DNA of 34,064 nucleotides, from contig JBBDXI010000039.1 of NCBI GenBank assembly GCA_040902425.1, forward strand, positions 1 through 34,064, written 5' to 3'. Origin of the DNA: JBBDXI01 sp040902425 (GTDB lineage: Bacteria > Planctomycetota > Phycisphaerae > Phycisphaerales > UBA1924). Made by a program: the position numbers and the translations under genes. The notes under the pieces are model-generated. The model was given only the letters and a program-made list of their open reading frames with translations, did no database searches and was not told the origin of the DNA. Shown one piece after another: positions 6,704 through 14,700 of this stretch (positions within the stretch are counted from its first letter, which is position 1; each line of letters starts with the position of its first letter).

Positions 6704-6726
6704 CTCGTAGCTGACTCATGGCCGGC

Positions 6727-7113
6727 TCAGGCCTTGGCCTCTTCGGCCTTCTCTTCCTTCTTCTCGCCCTCGGCCTTCTTCGCGCCCTCGGCCGGCACGG
6801 CGGCCGCGGCCGCCTTGGCCTTCACGACCTCGCGCCGGTGGGTCCGCTCGGCCTCCCAGGCCTTGGTCTCGATGAGGTTGCGCTTGGCGAAGATGTCGCG
6901 GACGGTCCCGGACGGCTGGGCCCCGACGCCGATCCAGTACTTCGCCCGCTCCTCGTTGAGGTTGAGCTGCTTGGCCTGGTCGCGGGCCACCGGGTCGTAC
7001 CACCCCAGCTGCTCGATGGCGGCGCCGTCGCGCCGGACGCGCCCATCGATGACCTGGATACGGTAGAAGGGCCGGTTCTTCCGGCCGCTGCGCTGCATGC
7101 GGATTCGGACCAC
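6727..7113 (-). CDS. rpsP: 30S ribosomal protein S16 with Lys/Glu/Ala-rich tail
   Basis: S16 is a 30S assembly protein. The N-terminus VVRIRMQRSGRKNRPFYRI and the motifs IEQLGWYDP and AKYWIGVGAQPS are standard for the family. The protein is about 128 residues instead of 80-90 because of a C-terminal tail, from about residue 85, rich in Lys, Glu and Ala (for example AEGEKKEEKAEEAKA). Two starts are possible: GTG at 7113 or TTG at 7116. GTG is preferred because GGAG lies 7 nt upstream of it, while the TTG spacing is only 4. It has a good promoter and 5' leader upstream and a strong terminator downstream, so it looks largely monocistronic. Confidence 0.96.
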   Translation of the reverse strand: MVRIRMQRSGRKNRPFYRIQVIDGRVRRDGAAIEQLGWYDPVARDQAKQLNLNEERAKYWIGVGAQPSGTVRDIFAKRNLIETKAWEAERTHRREVVKAKAAAAAVPAEGAKKAEGEKKEEKAEEAKA

Positions 7114-7141
7114 CAAGACTCTCCAGAAAGGGGCTCCCCGG

Positions 7142-7195
7142 GGCGGGATGCCCGCCGGGGGGCCCGTAGTTTAGGCCGCGGTCCGGTCGGGGCAA
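7142..7195 (-). promoter_or_regulatory. rpsP promoter and leader hairpin
   Basis: On the minus strand TTGCCC (7195-7190) and TAAACT (7173-7168) are separated by 16 nt, a good sigma-70-like promoter. Transcription would begin near 7161 and give a leader of about 48 nt before the GTG start. The leader contains a 6-bp stem GGCGGG (7142-7147) / CCCGCC (7151-7156) and then a GGAG ribosome binding site. The hairpin could be a ribosomal-protein leader element, but no known family is recognised. Confidence 0.6.
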
Positions 7196-7302
7196 CCCCA
7201 CCCCTGCCGGGCCCGAGTCGTGCTACCGCGGATTTCTGCTAACACCGGGCCCCCGGCGCGCGTCTCTCCAGCGGGACACCACACAACCCAGGAGGCCCGC
7301 AC

Positions 7303-8004
7303 ATGATGAAGCCGCGTCGCAGTCTGACCGTTCTCGCCGCCGCCCTCGCCATCGGGGGCGCCACGCTCGTCGGGACCGCCCACGCCGGCCCGCCGGGGGT
7401 CTGCTTCCCTTATGACAACGGGGGCGCCAAGAGCCTGCCCTGGGGCAGCGACCGCATGGGCACCGACCGCTCCTACGACACCACGGGGCTCGTGAAGGAC
7501 ACGCTGGACCTGCTCAAGACCGAGCGCTCCACCCTGGCGCGGATGGAGACCCTCCGGCGCGCGGCCCTGTACGCCCAGAGCAAGCCGCAGCTCGCCGGCG
7601 ATCTGCTCGCGAGGCTCTCGTGGATCGCCATGGACATGGAGGCCGCCGGCAAGCCCTCCGCCGAGGCGTGGTTCGCCCCCGGGTTCTTCGCCGTGCTGAT
7701 CGAGCAGACCGGCACCACCATCGGGTGGAAGCCCGGCGTGGCCGACGGGGTCCAGGGGTACGCGTGGATCAAGAAGGCGCTGTCGATCGAGCCCGGCAAC
7801 ACCGAGATGCAGTACGCCGCGGCCCTGGCCACCTGCGACACCGAGCACCGCGAGCGCCACCGGGAGCACATGCGGGCGGCGCTGACCGGCGCCTCGGAGG
7901 GCTCGGCCCTGGCACGGAGCATGGAGCAGAACCACGCGATCGGCGCCAAGCCCGTCGCCGAGCTGCGCAAGAGCTTCGGGGTGGCCGATGCCGGCGGGAG
8001 GTAG
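7303..8004 (+). CDS. secreted protein of unknown function, upstream of ECF sigma factor
   Basis: A 233-residue protein with a clear signal peptide (basic MMKPRR, hydrophobic core to about residue 24, cleavage near AHA-GPP). The start is one of two adjacent ATGs, with a strong AGGAGG 8-13 nt upstream. The mature part begins with a Gly/Pro segment and one Cys, then is largely alpha-helical. A stretch near residues 165-185 (YAWIKKALSIEPGNTEMQYAAAL) looks like one TPR-type helix pair. Its last 17 bases overlap the sigma factor gene, so the two are probably co-translated. I do not recognise the family. The linkage suggests it could be part of, or regulated by, a surface-signalling unit with the sigma and FecR genes. 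Confidence 0.75.
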   Translation: MMKPRRSLTVLAAALAIGGATLVGTAHAGPPGVCFPYDNGGAKSLPWGSDRMGTDRSYDTTGLVKDTLDLLKTERSTLARMETLRRAALYAQSKPQLAGDLLARLSWIAMDMEAAGKPSAEAWFAPGFFAVLIEQTGTTIGWKPGVADGVQGYAWIKKALSIEPGNTEMQYAAALATCDTEHRERHREHMRAALTGASEGSALARSMEQNHAIGAKPVAELRKSFGVADAGGR

Positions 8005-8581
8005 TCTGAGACTCGTGGAAGGCCCGACGACCAGCAGCGCCGCGGCCGCGGAGGCGGGCGCGGAAGCCCAGCTCGTGGATGCGGCCCGGCGAGGGGACCG
8101 GGCCGCGTTCACGCGCCTGTACGAGCGGTTCGGGCCGGTCGTCCACGGCGTGCTGCTGGCGCGTGTGCGCCCGGCGGATGCGGATGACCTGGTTCAGGAG
8201 ACCTTCCTGGCCGCGTGGCGCCGGCTCGATTCGCTCCGCGAGGATGGGGCCTTCGGGGCGTGGGTGTGCGCGATCGCCCGGCACAAGGCCGCGACCTCGC
8301 GCCGGGGGCCCGACCCGGCCGGCTCGCTCCCCGAGGATCTGTGCGCACCGGGCGCGGCCCCCGGGGGCGCCCAGAGCGCGGAGCACGTGCTGGCCGCGAT
8401 CCGCTCGCTCCCCGAGGCGTACCGCGAGCCGCTCCTCCTGCGGCTGGTGGAGTCTCTGACGGGCCCGCAGATCGCGGCGCGGACGGGCCTCACCCCCGGC
8501 TCGGTCCGCGTCAACCTGCACCGCGGCATGGCGATGCTGCGGGAGAGACTGGCCGCTTCTACACGCGAGGTGCACGCATGA
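7988..8581 (+). CDS. ECF-type RNA polymerase sigma factor
   Basis: A 197-residue sigma-70 family factor with only regions 2 and 4, as in extracytoplasmic-function sigmas. Region 2 spans about residues 36-100 (FTRLYERFGPVVHGVLL, then DADDLVQETFLAAWRRLD). Region 4 spans about 133-187 (LPEAYREPLLLRLVESL, then the helix-turn-helix GPQIAARTGLTPGSVRVNLHRG). A 30-residue Ala-rich N-terminal extension precedes region 2. The ATG lies inside the end of the secreted-protein gene and has no own ribosome binding site, which fits translational coupling. Its stop overlaps the FecR-like gene by ATGA. The downstream membrane protein is the likely regulator of this sigma factor. Confidence 0.93.
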   Translation: MPAGGSLRLVEGPTTSSAAAAEAGAEAQLVDAARRGDRAAFTRLYERFGPVVHGVLLARVRPADADDLVQETFLAAWRRLDSLREDGAFGAWVCAIARHKAATSRRGPDPAGSLPEDLCAPGAAPGGAQSAEHVLAAIRSLPEAYREPLLLRLVESLTGPQIAARTGLTPGSVRVNLHRGMAMLRERLAASTREVHA

Positions 8582-9579
8582 CTGGGCACGACGAACACAA
8601 CACGCCCGACTATCTCTGGGACCGATCCGGCCAGCCCGACGCGGAGATCGCCCGCCTGGAGGCGCTGCTCAGGCCCGCCGCGTTCCGGGCACGCCCGCTG
8701 GTGCTGAGCGACCCCGCGGCCGAGCGCCGGGCGGCCCCCCCGCAACCCACGCGCGGCAACAGGTTCACGATCGCGCCCCGGTTCCTTGCCGCCGCCGCGG
8801 CCCTGCTGCTCGCCGCCGTGGGCGCCCTGATCGGGCGCGGCAACGCCTCGCCGGCGTGGCCCATCCAGGCGCTCGGCGGGACGCCGCGGATCGCCCAGTC
8901 GGCCGTGCGCGCCCCCCGGACCCTCGCCGTCGGCCAATGGCTGCACACCGACAGCGCCTCCAGCGCCCGCCTGGAGGTCGGCACCCTCGGCGATGTCACC
9001 GTCGGGCCGGAGTCCCGGGTCCGCATCAAGACCTCGACCCGGGGCCGCAAGGTCCTGGAACTGGCCCGGGGGAAGATCGAGGCGTTCATCACGGCCCCGC
9101 CCCGCCTGTTCCTCGTGGACACGCCCGCCGCACGGGCCGTGGACCTGGGGTGCGCCTACACCCTCGAAGTGGATGACGACGGCGCGGGCGTGCTGCACGT
9201 CACGCTGGGGTACGTGGCGCTCGAGGGGTCGGGGTACACCTCCACCGTGCCGCGGGGCGCCTCGTGCGCCATGCGCCCCGGGGCCGGGCCCGGAACCCCC
9301 CACTTCCGCGATGCCGACCCCGCGCTGCTCGCGGCGCTGACGCGGATCGACGGCGATGCCCCCGGCGCGGCCGACCTGGCAACCGTGCTGGAGCGCGCCA
9401 GGCCGCGGGATGCCCTCACGCTGTGGCACCTCCTCCCGCGGACCCGCAGCGCCGACCGCGGCGCGGTCTTCGACCGGCTCGCCGCTCTCGCCCCGCCGCC
9501 CGATGGCGTCGAGCGCAGCGCAACCCTGCGGCTGGAGAAGCCTCACCTCGATTCGTGGTGGCAGTCGCTCCCCTATTGA
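8578..9579 (+). CDS. FecR-domain membrane protein, likely anti-sigma or sigma regulator
   Basis: A 333-residue single-pass membrane protein. The cytoplasmic N-terminus begins with DYLWDRSGQPDAEIARLEALL, typical of FecR-like anti-sigma proteins. One transmembrane helix is near residues 66-85. The outer part has a FecR beta domain at about 115-235: VGQWLHTDSASSARLEVG, VGPESRVRIKTS, LARGKIEAFI, FLVDTPAARAVDLGCAYTLEV. It overlaps the sigma gene by ATGA. Classical FecR works with a TonB-dependent receptor, and none is seen nearby. The C-terminal 90 residues (AADLATVLERARPRDALTLWHLLPR) form a helical module of unknown role. The gene ends 10 bp before the convergent pseudopilin stop. Confidence 0.88.
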   Translation: MTGHDEHNTPDYLWDRSGQPDAEIARLEALLRPAAFRARPLVLSDPAAERRAAPPQPTRGNRFTIAPRFLAAAAALLLAAVGALIGRGNASPAWPIQALGGTPRIAQSAVRAPRTLAVGQWLHTDSASSARLEVGTLGDVTVGPESRVRIKTSTRGRKVLELARGKIEAFITAPPRLFLVDTPAARAVDLGCAYTLEVDDDGAGVLHVTLGYVALEGSGYTSTVPRGASCAMRPGAGPGTPHFRDADPALLAALTRIDGDAPGAADLATVLERARPRDALTLWHLLPRTRSADRGAVFDRLAALAPPPDGVERSATLRLEKPHLDSWWQSLPY

Positions 9580-9589
9580 CAGGGGGACC

Positions 9590-10297
9590 TCAGGGCAGCG
9601 GCTTCGCCCACGCCGGCGGCACATCGATGAACGACTTCGCCGAGCCGTCGAACATGGCCCCGTCGAACAGCCCCCGCCGCGTGTGGAACCTGCCCACGCG
9701 CGTGGCCACGTGCTCGGCGTTCCGGAAGTCCAGCGTGCTGGCCGTGCGCGTCGGCGGCGGGGGGTTCGTCGTCGTCGGCGGGGGCACCCTCGAATCCAGC
9801 AGGAGCACCGTGGCGCTGGGGAAGGGCACCTGGTCCACGCGGATGAAGGCGGGCCGGCTCGGGTCGTCGAAGTCGTCGGGGTCGGCGGCGAAGCCCGCCT
9901 GCGCCGGCATGCCCGCGTGGCCCGTCGCGTTCATCGCGTACGTCCGCTGCATCCCCGTCGCGTAGTGCGCCGCGATCGTGGGGCACACCAGGACCGACCG
10001 GGTTGAATAGAGCTCGGCCGCGCTGCTCCCCGTCTGCCCCGCGTACGTCTGAACCACCAACGCCCAGTTGGGCCAGTCGGCGTAGGGCTGTCCGATGGCG
10101 GGGCCCCACCCCTTGTTCTCATCGGCGTACTGCCGGCAGGAGACGGACGCCTGGCGCAGGTTCGAGAGGCAGATCGCCCCCCGCCCCGCCTCGCGGGCGC
10201 CGGCCAGCGCCGGGAGCAGCAGGCTGATGAGGATGGCGGCGATCGCCACCACCACCAGCAGCTCGATCAGGCTGAAGCCTCGCCGTGCGCGAGTCAT
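9590..10297 (-). CDS. type II secretion pseudopilin-like protein (prepilin N-terminal methylation domain)
   Basis: A 235-residue protein. RARRGFSLIELLVVVAIAAI at the N-terminus is a prepilin leader: cleavage after Gly, N-methyl-Phe and Glu5 are all present. It is followed by the segment AREAGRGAICLSNLRQ found in planctomycete DUF1559-type pseudopilins. Near the end, RFHTRRGLFDGAMFDG is a variant of the H-X9-DG processing motif, here with 11 residues between His and DG. Planctomycetes encode many such proteins, and their roles are mostly unknown. The gene converges on the FecR-like gene. Upstream, TAGAGA lies 7 nt before the ATG, but an AGAGG site 5 nt before the start also allows ordinary initiation. 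Confidence 0.93.
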   Translation of the reverse strand: MTRARRGFSLIELLVVVAIAAILISLLLPALAGAREAGRGAICLSNLRQASVSCRQYADENKGWGPAIGQPYADWPNWALVVQTYAGQTGSSAAELYSTRSVLVCPTIAAHYATGMQRTYAMNATGHAGMPAQAGFAADPDDFDDPSRPAFIRVDQVPFPSATVLLLDSRVPPPTTTNPPPPTRTASTLDFRNAEHVATRVGRFHTRRGLFDGAMFDGSAKSFIDVPPAWAKPLP

Positions 10298-10335
10298 TGG
10301 GGCCTCTCTACCGGCTTGTGCCCGCTCCCAGGCCG

Positions 10336-10341
10336 TACACT
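10336..10341 (+). promoter_or_regulatory. TACACT -10-like box before the sugar-dehydrogenase gene
   Basis: TACACT lies 18 nt before the ATG at 10360. A TTG at 10316 is at a short distance (14 nt spacer from TTGTGC). The predicted leader contains GAGG about 7-10 nt before the ATG, so this gene would have a normal ribosome binding site. The region is the divergent spacer with the pseudopilin gene. Confidence 0.4.
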
Positions 10342-10359
10342 GCGTCCAGAGGACACTCT

Positions 10360-11664
10360 ATGAGATCCGCTCTCGGTACGCTGGTGGTCGTGGTGTCGGT
10401 TGCCGGGATTGCTCGCGCGCAACCGCCGGAAGCCCCTGTTACGGGGGCGCCCGCGGCGCCCGCCGCCCCGGATGGGTACATCGTCCGTGAGGGGTACCGC
10501 GTGGAGGTCATGATCGAGCGGCTGCCCGGGGCCCGGTTTCTGGAGTTCGACGACCGCGGGACGCTCTACGTCAGCCGCCCCGGCCAGGGCGACATCGTCG
10601 CCTTCCGCCAGGAGGAGCCGGGGGGCCCTTGGAAGCGGCTGGGGACCTTCATTACCGGGAAGCGGCAGGTCCACGGGATGCACTTCAGGGACGGGTGGCT
10701 CTGGTTCACCACCAGCGGCGCGGTGTTCAAGGGGCGCGATGCCGACGGCGACGGCGTGGGCGAGGATGTGACCGAGGTCCTCGGCGGCCTGCCCTCCGGG
10801 GGCCACTGGTGGCGGTCGATCCTGGTCACCGGCGACGGCTTCTACACCTCGATCGGCGACAGCGGCAACATCACCGACCAGACGACCACGGACCGCCAGA
10901 AAATCTGGAAGTACTCGCTGGACGGGAAGGACCGCTCTCTCTTCTGCTCGGGCATCCGCAACACCGAGAAGTTGCTCCTGCGCCCGGGCACGCACGAAGT
11001 CTGGGGCCTCGACCACGGCTCGGACTGGTTCGGCAAGGAGGTCGGTGATGCGCAGGGCAACCAGCCGATCACCGACCTCAACCCGCCGGATGAGTTCAAC
11101 CACTACATCCAGGGCGGCTTCTACGGCCACCCGTTCGTGGTCGGCGACCGGCTCCCCCGGTACGAATACCTGAAGCGCGAGGACATCCACGATCTCGCCG
11201 CCGACACGATCCCCCCGGCCTGGTCCGTCGGCGCGCACTGGGCCACCAACGGCTTCTGCTTCATCGACCCGGGCCTCAACCAGCGGACCGGCGCGTTCCC
11301 GCGGGACCACGAGGGGGATGCGTTCATCGCCTGCCACGGCTCGTGGAACAGCTCCGAGCCCGTGGGCTACTGCGTCGCCCGCATCGTCTTCGACAAGGAC
11401 CCGGCCCTCGGCGGCGGGCCCGCCGGCCTCCTCAAGATCGTCAGCACCGTCTCCGGGGGGCGCATCCGCGGCCGGCCCGTGGACTGCACGCAGGCGCCCG
11501 ACGGGAGCGTGCTCTTCAGCACCGACCAGCCCGGCCGGGTCTACCGGCTGACCCGCGAGGCTGGACCGCACCGGCGCCAGACCCCGCGGCACGCCCGTGA
11601 CGGGATGGGGCGCTGCGGGTCTAAACTCTCCCGCACGAGGAAGCCCCCAGCCACGCCCGCTTGA
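10360..11664 (+). CDS. secreted PQQ-dependent sugar dehydrogenase-like protein (glucose/sorbosone dehydrogenase fold)
   Basis: A 434-residue protein with a signal peptide (MRSALGTLVVVVSVAGIARAQ). The mature part is a six-bladed propeller of the glucose/sorbosone dehydrogenase type, as in planctomycete proteins that oxidise sugars with PQQ. Signs are EFDDRGTLYVSRPGQGDIV, GMHFRDGWLWFTTSGAVFKG, DADGDGVGED, FYTSIGDSGNITD, the calcium/PQQ-site-like IRNTEKLLLRPGTHEVWGLDHG, and HGSWNSSEPVGY. No cytochrome c or DUF1592-type domain is fused. The last 25 residues (RRQTPRHARDGMGRCGSK onwards) have a different, basic composition and overlap a promoter-like sequence for the kinase gene, so the conserved domain probably ends near residue 410. 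Substrate and physiological electron acceptor are unknown. Confidence 0.85.
   Translation: MRSALGTLVVVVSVAGIARAQPPEAPVTGAPAAPAAPDGYIVREGYRVEVMIERLPGARFLEFDDRGTLYVSRPGQGDIVAFRQEEPGGPWKRLGTFITGKRQVHGMHFRDGWLWFTTSGAVFKGRDADGDGVGEDVTEVLGGLPSGGHWWRSILVTGDGFYTSIGDSGNITDQTTTDRQKIWKYSLDGKDRSLFCSGIRNTEKLLLRPGTHEVWGLDHGSDWFGKEVGDAQGNQPITDLNPPDEFNHYIQGGFYGHPFVVGDRLPRYEYLKREDIHDLAADTIPPAWSVGAHWATNGFCFIDPGLNQRTGAFPRDHEGDAFIACHGSWNSSEPVGYCVARIVFDKDPALGGGPAGLLKIVSTVSGGRIRGRPVDCTQAPDGSVLFSTDQPGRVYRLTREAGPHRRQTPRHARDGMGRCGSKLSRTRKPPATPA
11597..11627 (+). promoter_or_regulatory. putative promoter of the hybrid kinase, inside the end of the upstream gene
   Basis: GTGACG (11597-11602) and TAAACT (11622-11627) are separated by 19 nt. 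The -10 hexamer is identical to that of the rpsP promoter. The predicted transcript begins near 11634 and has a leader of about 80 nt containing a GC hairpin of CCCGGG arms (11678-11693 region) before the kinase ATG. Confidence 0.35.
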
Positions 11665-11712
11665 CTCCGAAGTGGCCCCCGGGCGCCCCCGGGCCGAAAG
11701 CCAGCACCCTCC

Positions 11713-14700
11713 ATGCTCCTCCTGATCGCTTCTGTCCTCCTTCGCGTTCTGGCGCTCGCCTGGGCGGCGCACCTGCTGCGGCGGACCCGCGATGCGCGCC
11801 GGGGGTTCAAGGCCCTGGTGCTGGCGCTGTTTACGGCGAGCGTGGCGCTCCCCCTCATCTACGCGTGGGACCGCGCGGACCCCAGCCCGGGCCTGGCGGA
11901 GCTGCTGGTGGAGCTGGGGAACCTGGTGGTGTCGGTGCTGCTGGTGCTGACGGTGCTGTTCGTGGGCCGGCTCTTCGACCGGCAGGACGGCGTGCTCCGG
12001 GGGCTCATGGCCAGCGAGGACCGCTACCGGCGGCTGGTCGAGCACTGCGCCGACGCCGTGGTGGTCCACAGCGACGGGCGGCTGGTCTTCGCCAACGCCG
12101 CGGCGGCGCGGCTGCTGGGTGCCCGGACGCCCGGCGCGCTCATCGGGGTGCCGGTGATCGACCTGGTGCACCCGGAGCACCGCGATCAGGTGCGCGGGCG
12201 GATCGCCTCTCTCTACGACGGCGCGCTCGACGTGGTGCCCCCGCTGGAGGAGCGGCTCCTCCGCCTGGACCGGCGGACGATCGACGCCGAGATCACCGCC
12301 AGCGCCTGCTCCTTCGAGGGCGCCCGCGCCATCCAGGTGGTGATGCGCGACATCTCGCTGCGGAAGCGCGCCGAGCAGGACCTGCTCGAGAGCCGGTCGG
12401 TGCTGGAACGGGCCCAGTCCGTCGCCCACGTCGGCAGCTGGGTCTGGTCCCCCGGGCGCACGCCCGACCTGAGCTGGTCCGCCGAGACCTTCCGCATCTT
12501 CGGGGTGGACCCGGGCGCGTTCGACGGGCGCGTCGGGACCTTCTTCCGCTGCGTGCACCCCGACGACACGGCGAAGGTCCACGCCGCCTCGGAGGCCGCC
12601 CGGGCCGGGGGCCGCCTCTACTCCATCGACCACCGCATCATCCGTCCCGACGGCCAGGTCCGGTGGGTGCACGAGGAGGCCGAGATCGTGCCCTCGGCGG
12701 GCGGCGAGGGCTTCAGCATGATCGGCGTGGTCCAGGACATCACCGAGCGCAAGCTCGCCCGGGATGCCCTCGAGGAGTCCGAGAGCCGCTACCGCCAGCT
12801 CTTCAAGCTCAGCCCGGAGCCGATGTGGGTCTACGAGACCCAGACCCGCCGGTTCCTCGCCGTCAACGAGGCCGCGCTCGCCCACTACGGCTACTCGCGT
12901 GACGAGTTCCTCCGCATGACGGTGGACGACCTGCGGGCGCCGGGCGAGCCGCGCCCCAGCCCGGCGGCGCTCAACGGCGCGCCCGCGAGCGCCTCGGTGC
13001 GGCACCGGCGCAAGGACGGGACCACCATCGACGCCGAGACCGTCGGGCAGAACATGCCGTTCATCGGCCCCAGCGCCCGCCTCGTGGCGGCGCGGGACGT
13101 CACCGAGCAGCGCTGCGCCGAGCGGCTGCGATCGGGCCAGGGACGCGTCCTGGAGCTGCTCGCCCGCGGCGCCCCGCTGCCGGAGGTGCTGGGGCAGCTC
13201 GCGACCACGTACGAGGCCCAGATCGAGGGCGCGCACTGCTCGGTCCACCTGCTGGATGAACGGGGCGAGACGCTCCGGGGCATCGTCGCCCCCTCGCTCC
13301 CGCCCGACTTCCTCGCCACCTGCGGAATGAACGTCGCCCGCCGCGAGAGGGTCGCCATCCCCGACCTCCGGGCCGAGCCGGCCGTCCAGCCCTGGCGCGA
13401 GCACCTCGAGGCCGCCGGCATCCGCGCCTGCTGGTCGCAGCCGATCCTCGGGCGCGGCGGCGCGGTCCTGGGGACCGTGGCGCTGCACTTCGGCGCTGTC
13501 CGGGAGCCGGCGCCGCGCGAGCTGGAGCTGCTGGAGTCCGCGGCGTCGCTGGCGGGGATCGCGGTGGAGCGCCGGCGCGGGGAGGAGGCGCTCCGCGAGG
13601 CCAACGACCGCCTCACCGCCATCATCGGGTCGTCACCCCTGCCCATTATCGCGATCGACCTGGAGGGCAGTGTCCGGCTGTGGAACACCGCGGCCGCGGC
13701 AACCTTCGGGTGGACCGAGGAGGAGGTCATCGGGCGGACCAACCCGATCGTGCCGGAGGACCGGCGCGAGGAGTTCAGCGGCCTGATCCGCCGGATCGTG
13801 GCCGGGGAGCCCGTGTACGGGCTGGAGCTGCGCCGCCGGCGGCGGGACGGCACGCCGATCGACGTCAGCCTCTCCGCCTCGCAGCTCCACAGCCCCGGGG
13901 GCGAGGTCGCGGGCATCCTCGCGGTCGTCGCCGACATCACCGAGCGCAAGCGCACCGAGCTGGCCCTCCGCGAGAGCGAGGAGCGCCTCGCGTTCGCGCA
14001 GGAGTGCGCTGAGGCGGGGACCTGGGACTGGGACATCGCCACCGGCCAGGTGATCGGCTCGGAGGGCTACTACCGCGTGTACGGCGTCCGCCCCTCAGGG
14101 CCGTTGACCCGGATCGACGACTGGTACGAGTCGGTCGTCCCGGAGGACCTGGAGCGGACCCGGGCCGCCATCGACGGGGCGACCGCGGCGCGGGCCCCGG
14201 ACTTCCGCGTCGAGTTCCGGATCGTCAACCCCCTCCGCGGCGTCCGCTGGCTCGGGGGCGTCGGGCGCATCCGTTACGACGGGCAGGGACGCCCCGTCCG
14301 GATGGCCGGCATCACCATCGACATCACCGACCGCAAGCGCGCCGAGGATGCGGCCCTGGAGTGGAAGCGCCGCTACGAGGCCGCCGTCCGCGCCAGCCGC
14401 CAGCTGCTCTACGAGTGGGACCCGCAGACCGACCGGCTGGTGTGGGGCGGCAACGCCGAGGAGTTGCTGGGGGTCAGCCTGGAGGCGCTGGGCGACCTCG
14501 GCCACTGGCTGGACCTGGTCCACCCCGACGACCGGACCGTCCTTCGGGGCGAGATCGAGCGGCTCGTCGCGACCCGGACGCCCTTCATCCTCCAGCACCG
14601 CGTCCGCCACCGCGACGGCCGGTACATCGACGTCGAGGACACCGGGTCGTACTACACCGACGCCGCGGGCGGCGGCCGGCTCGTCGGCCTGGTCTCCGAC

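Noticed and set aside
11661..12902. Alternative plus-strand frame overlapping the kinase N-terminus
   Set aside because: Low-complexity Arg/Ala/Gly translation; the kinase frame has membrane helices and PAS domains over the same bases.
10294..13488. Very long open frame (over 1000 codons) on the minus strand opposite the sugar dehydrogenase and kinase genes
   Set aside because: It is an antisense shadow caused by high GC at third codon positions. The translation is Arg/Gly/His/Pro-rich with no family motifs, while the plus-strand genes have clear domains.
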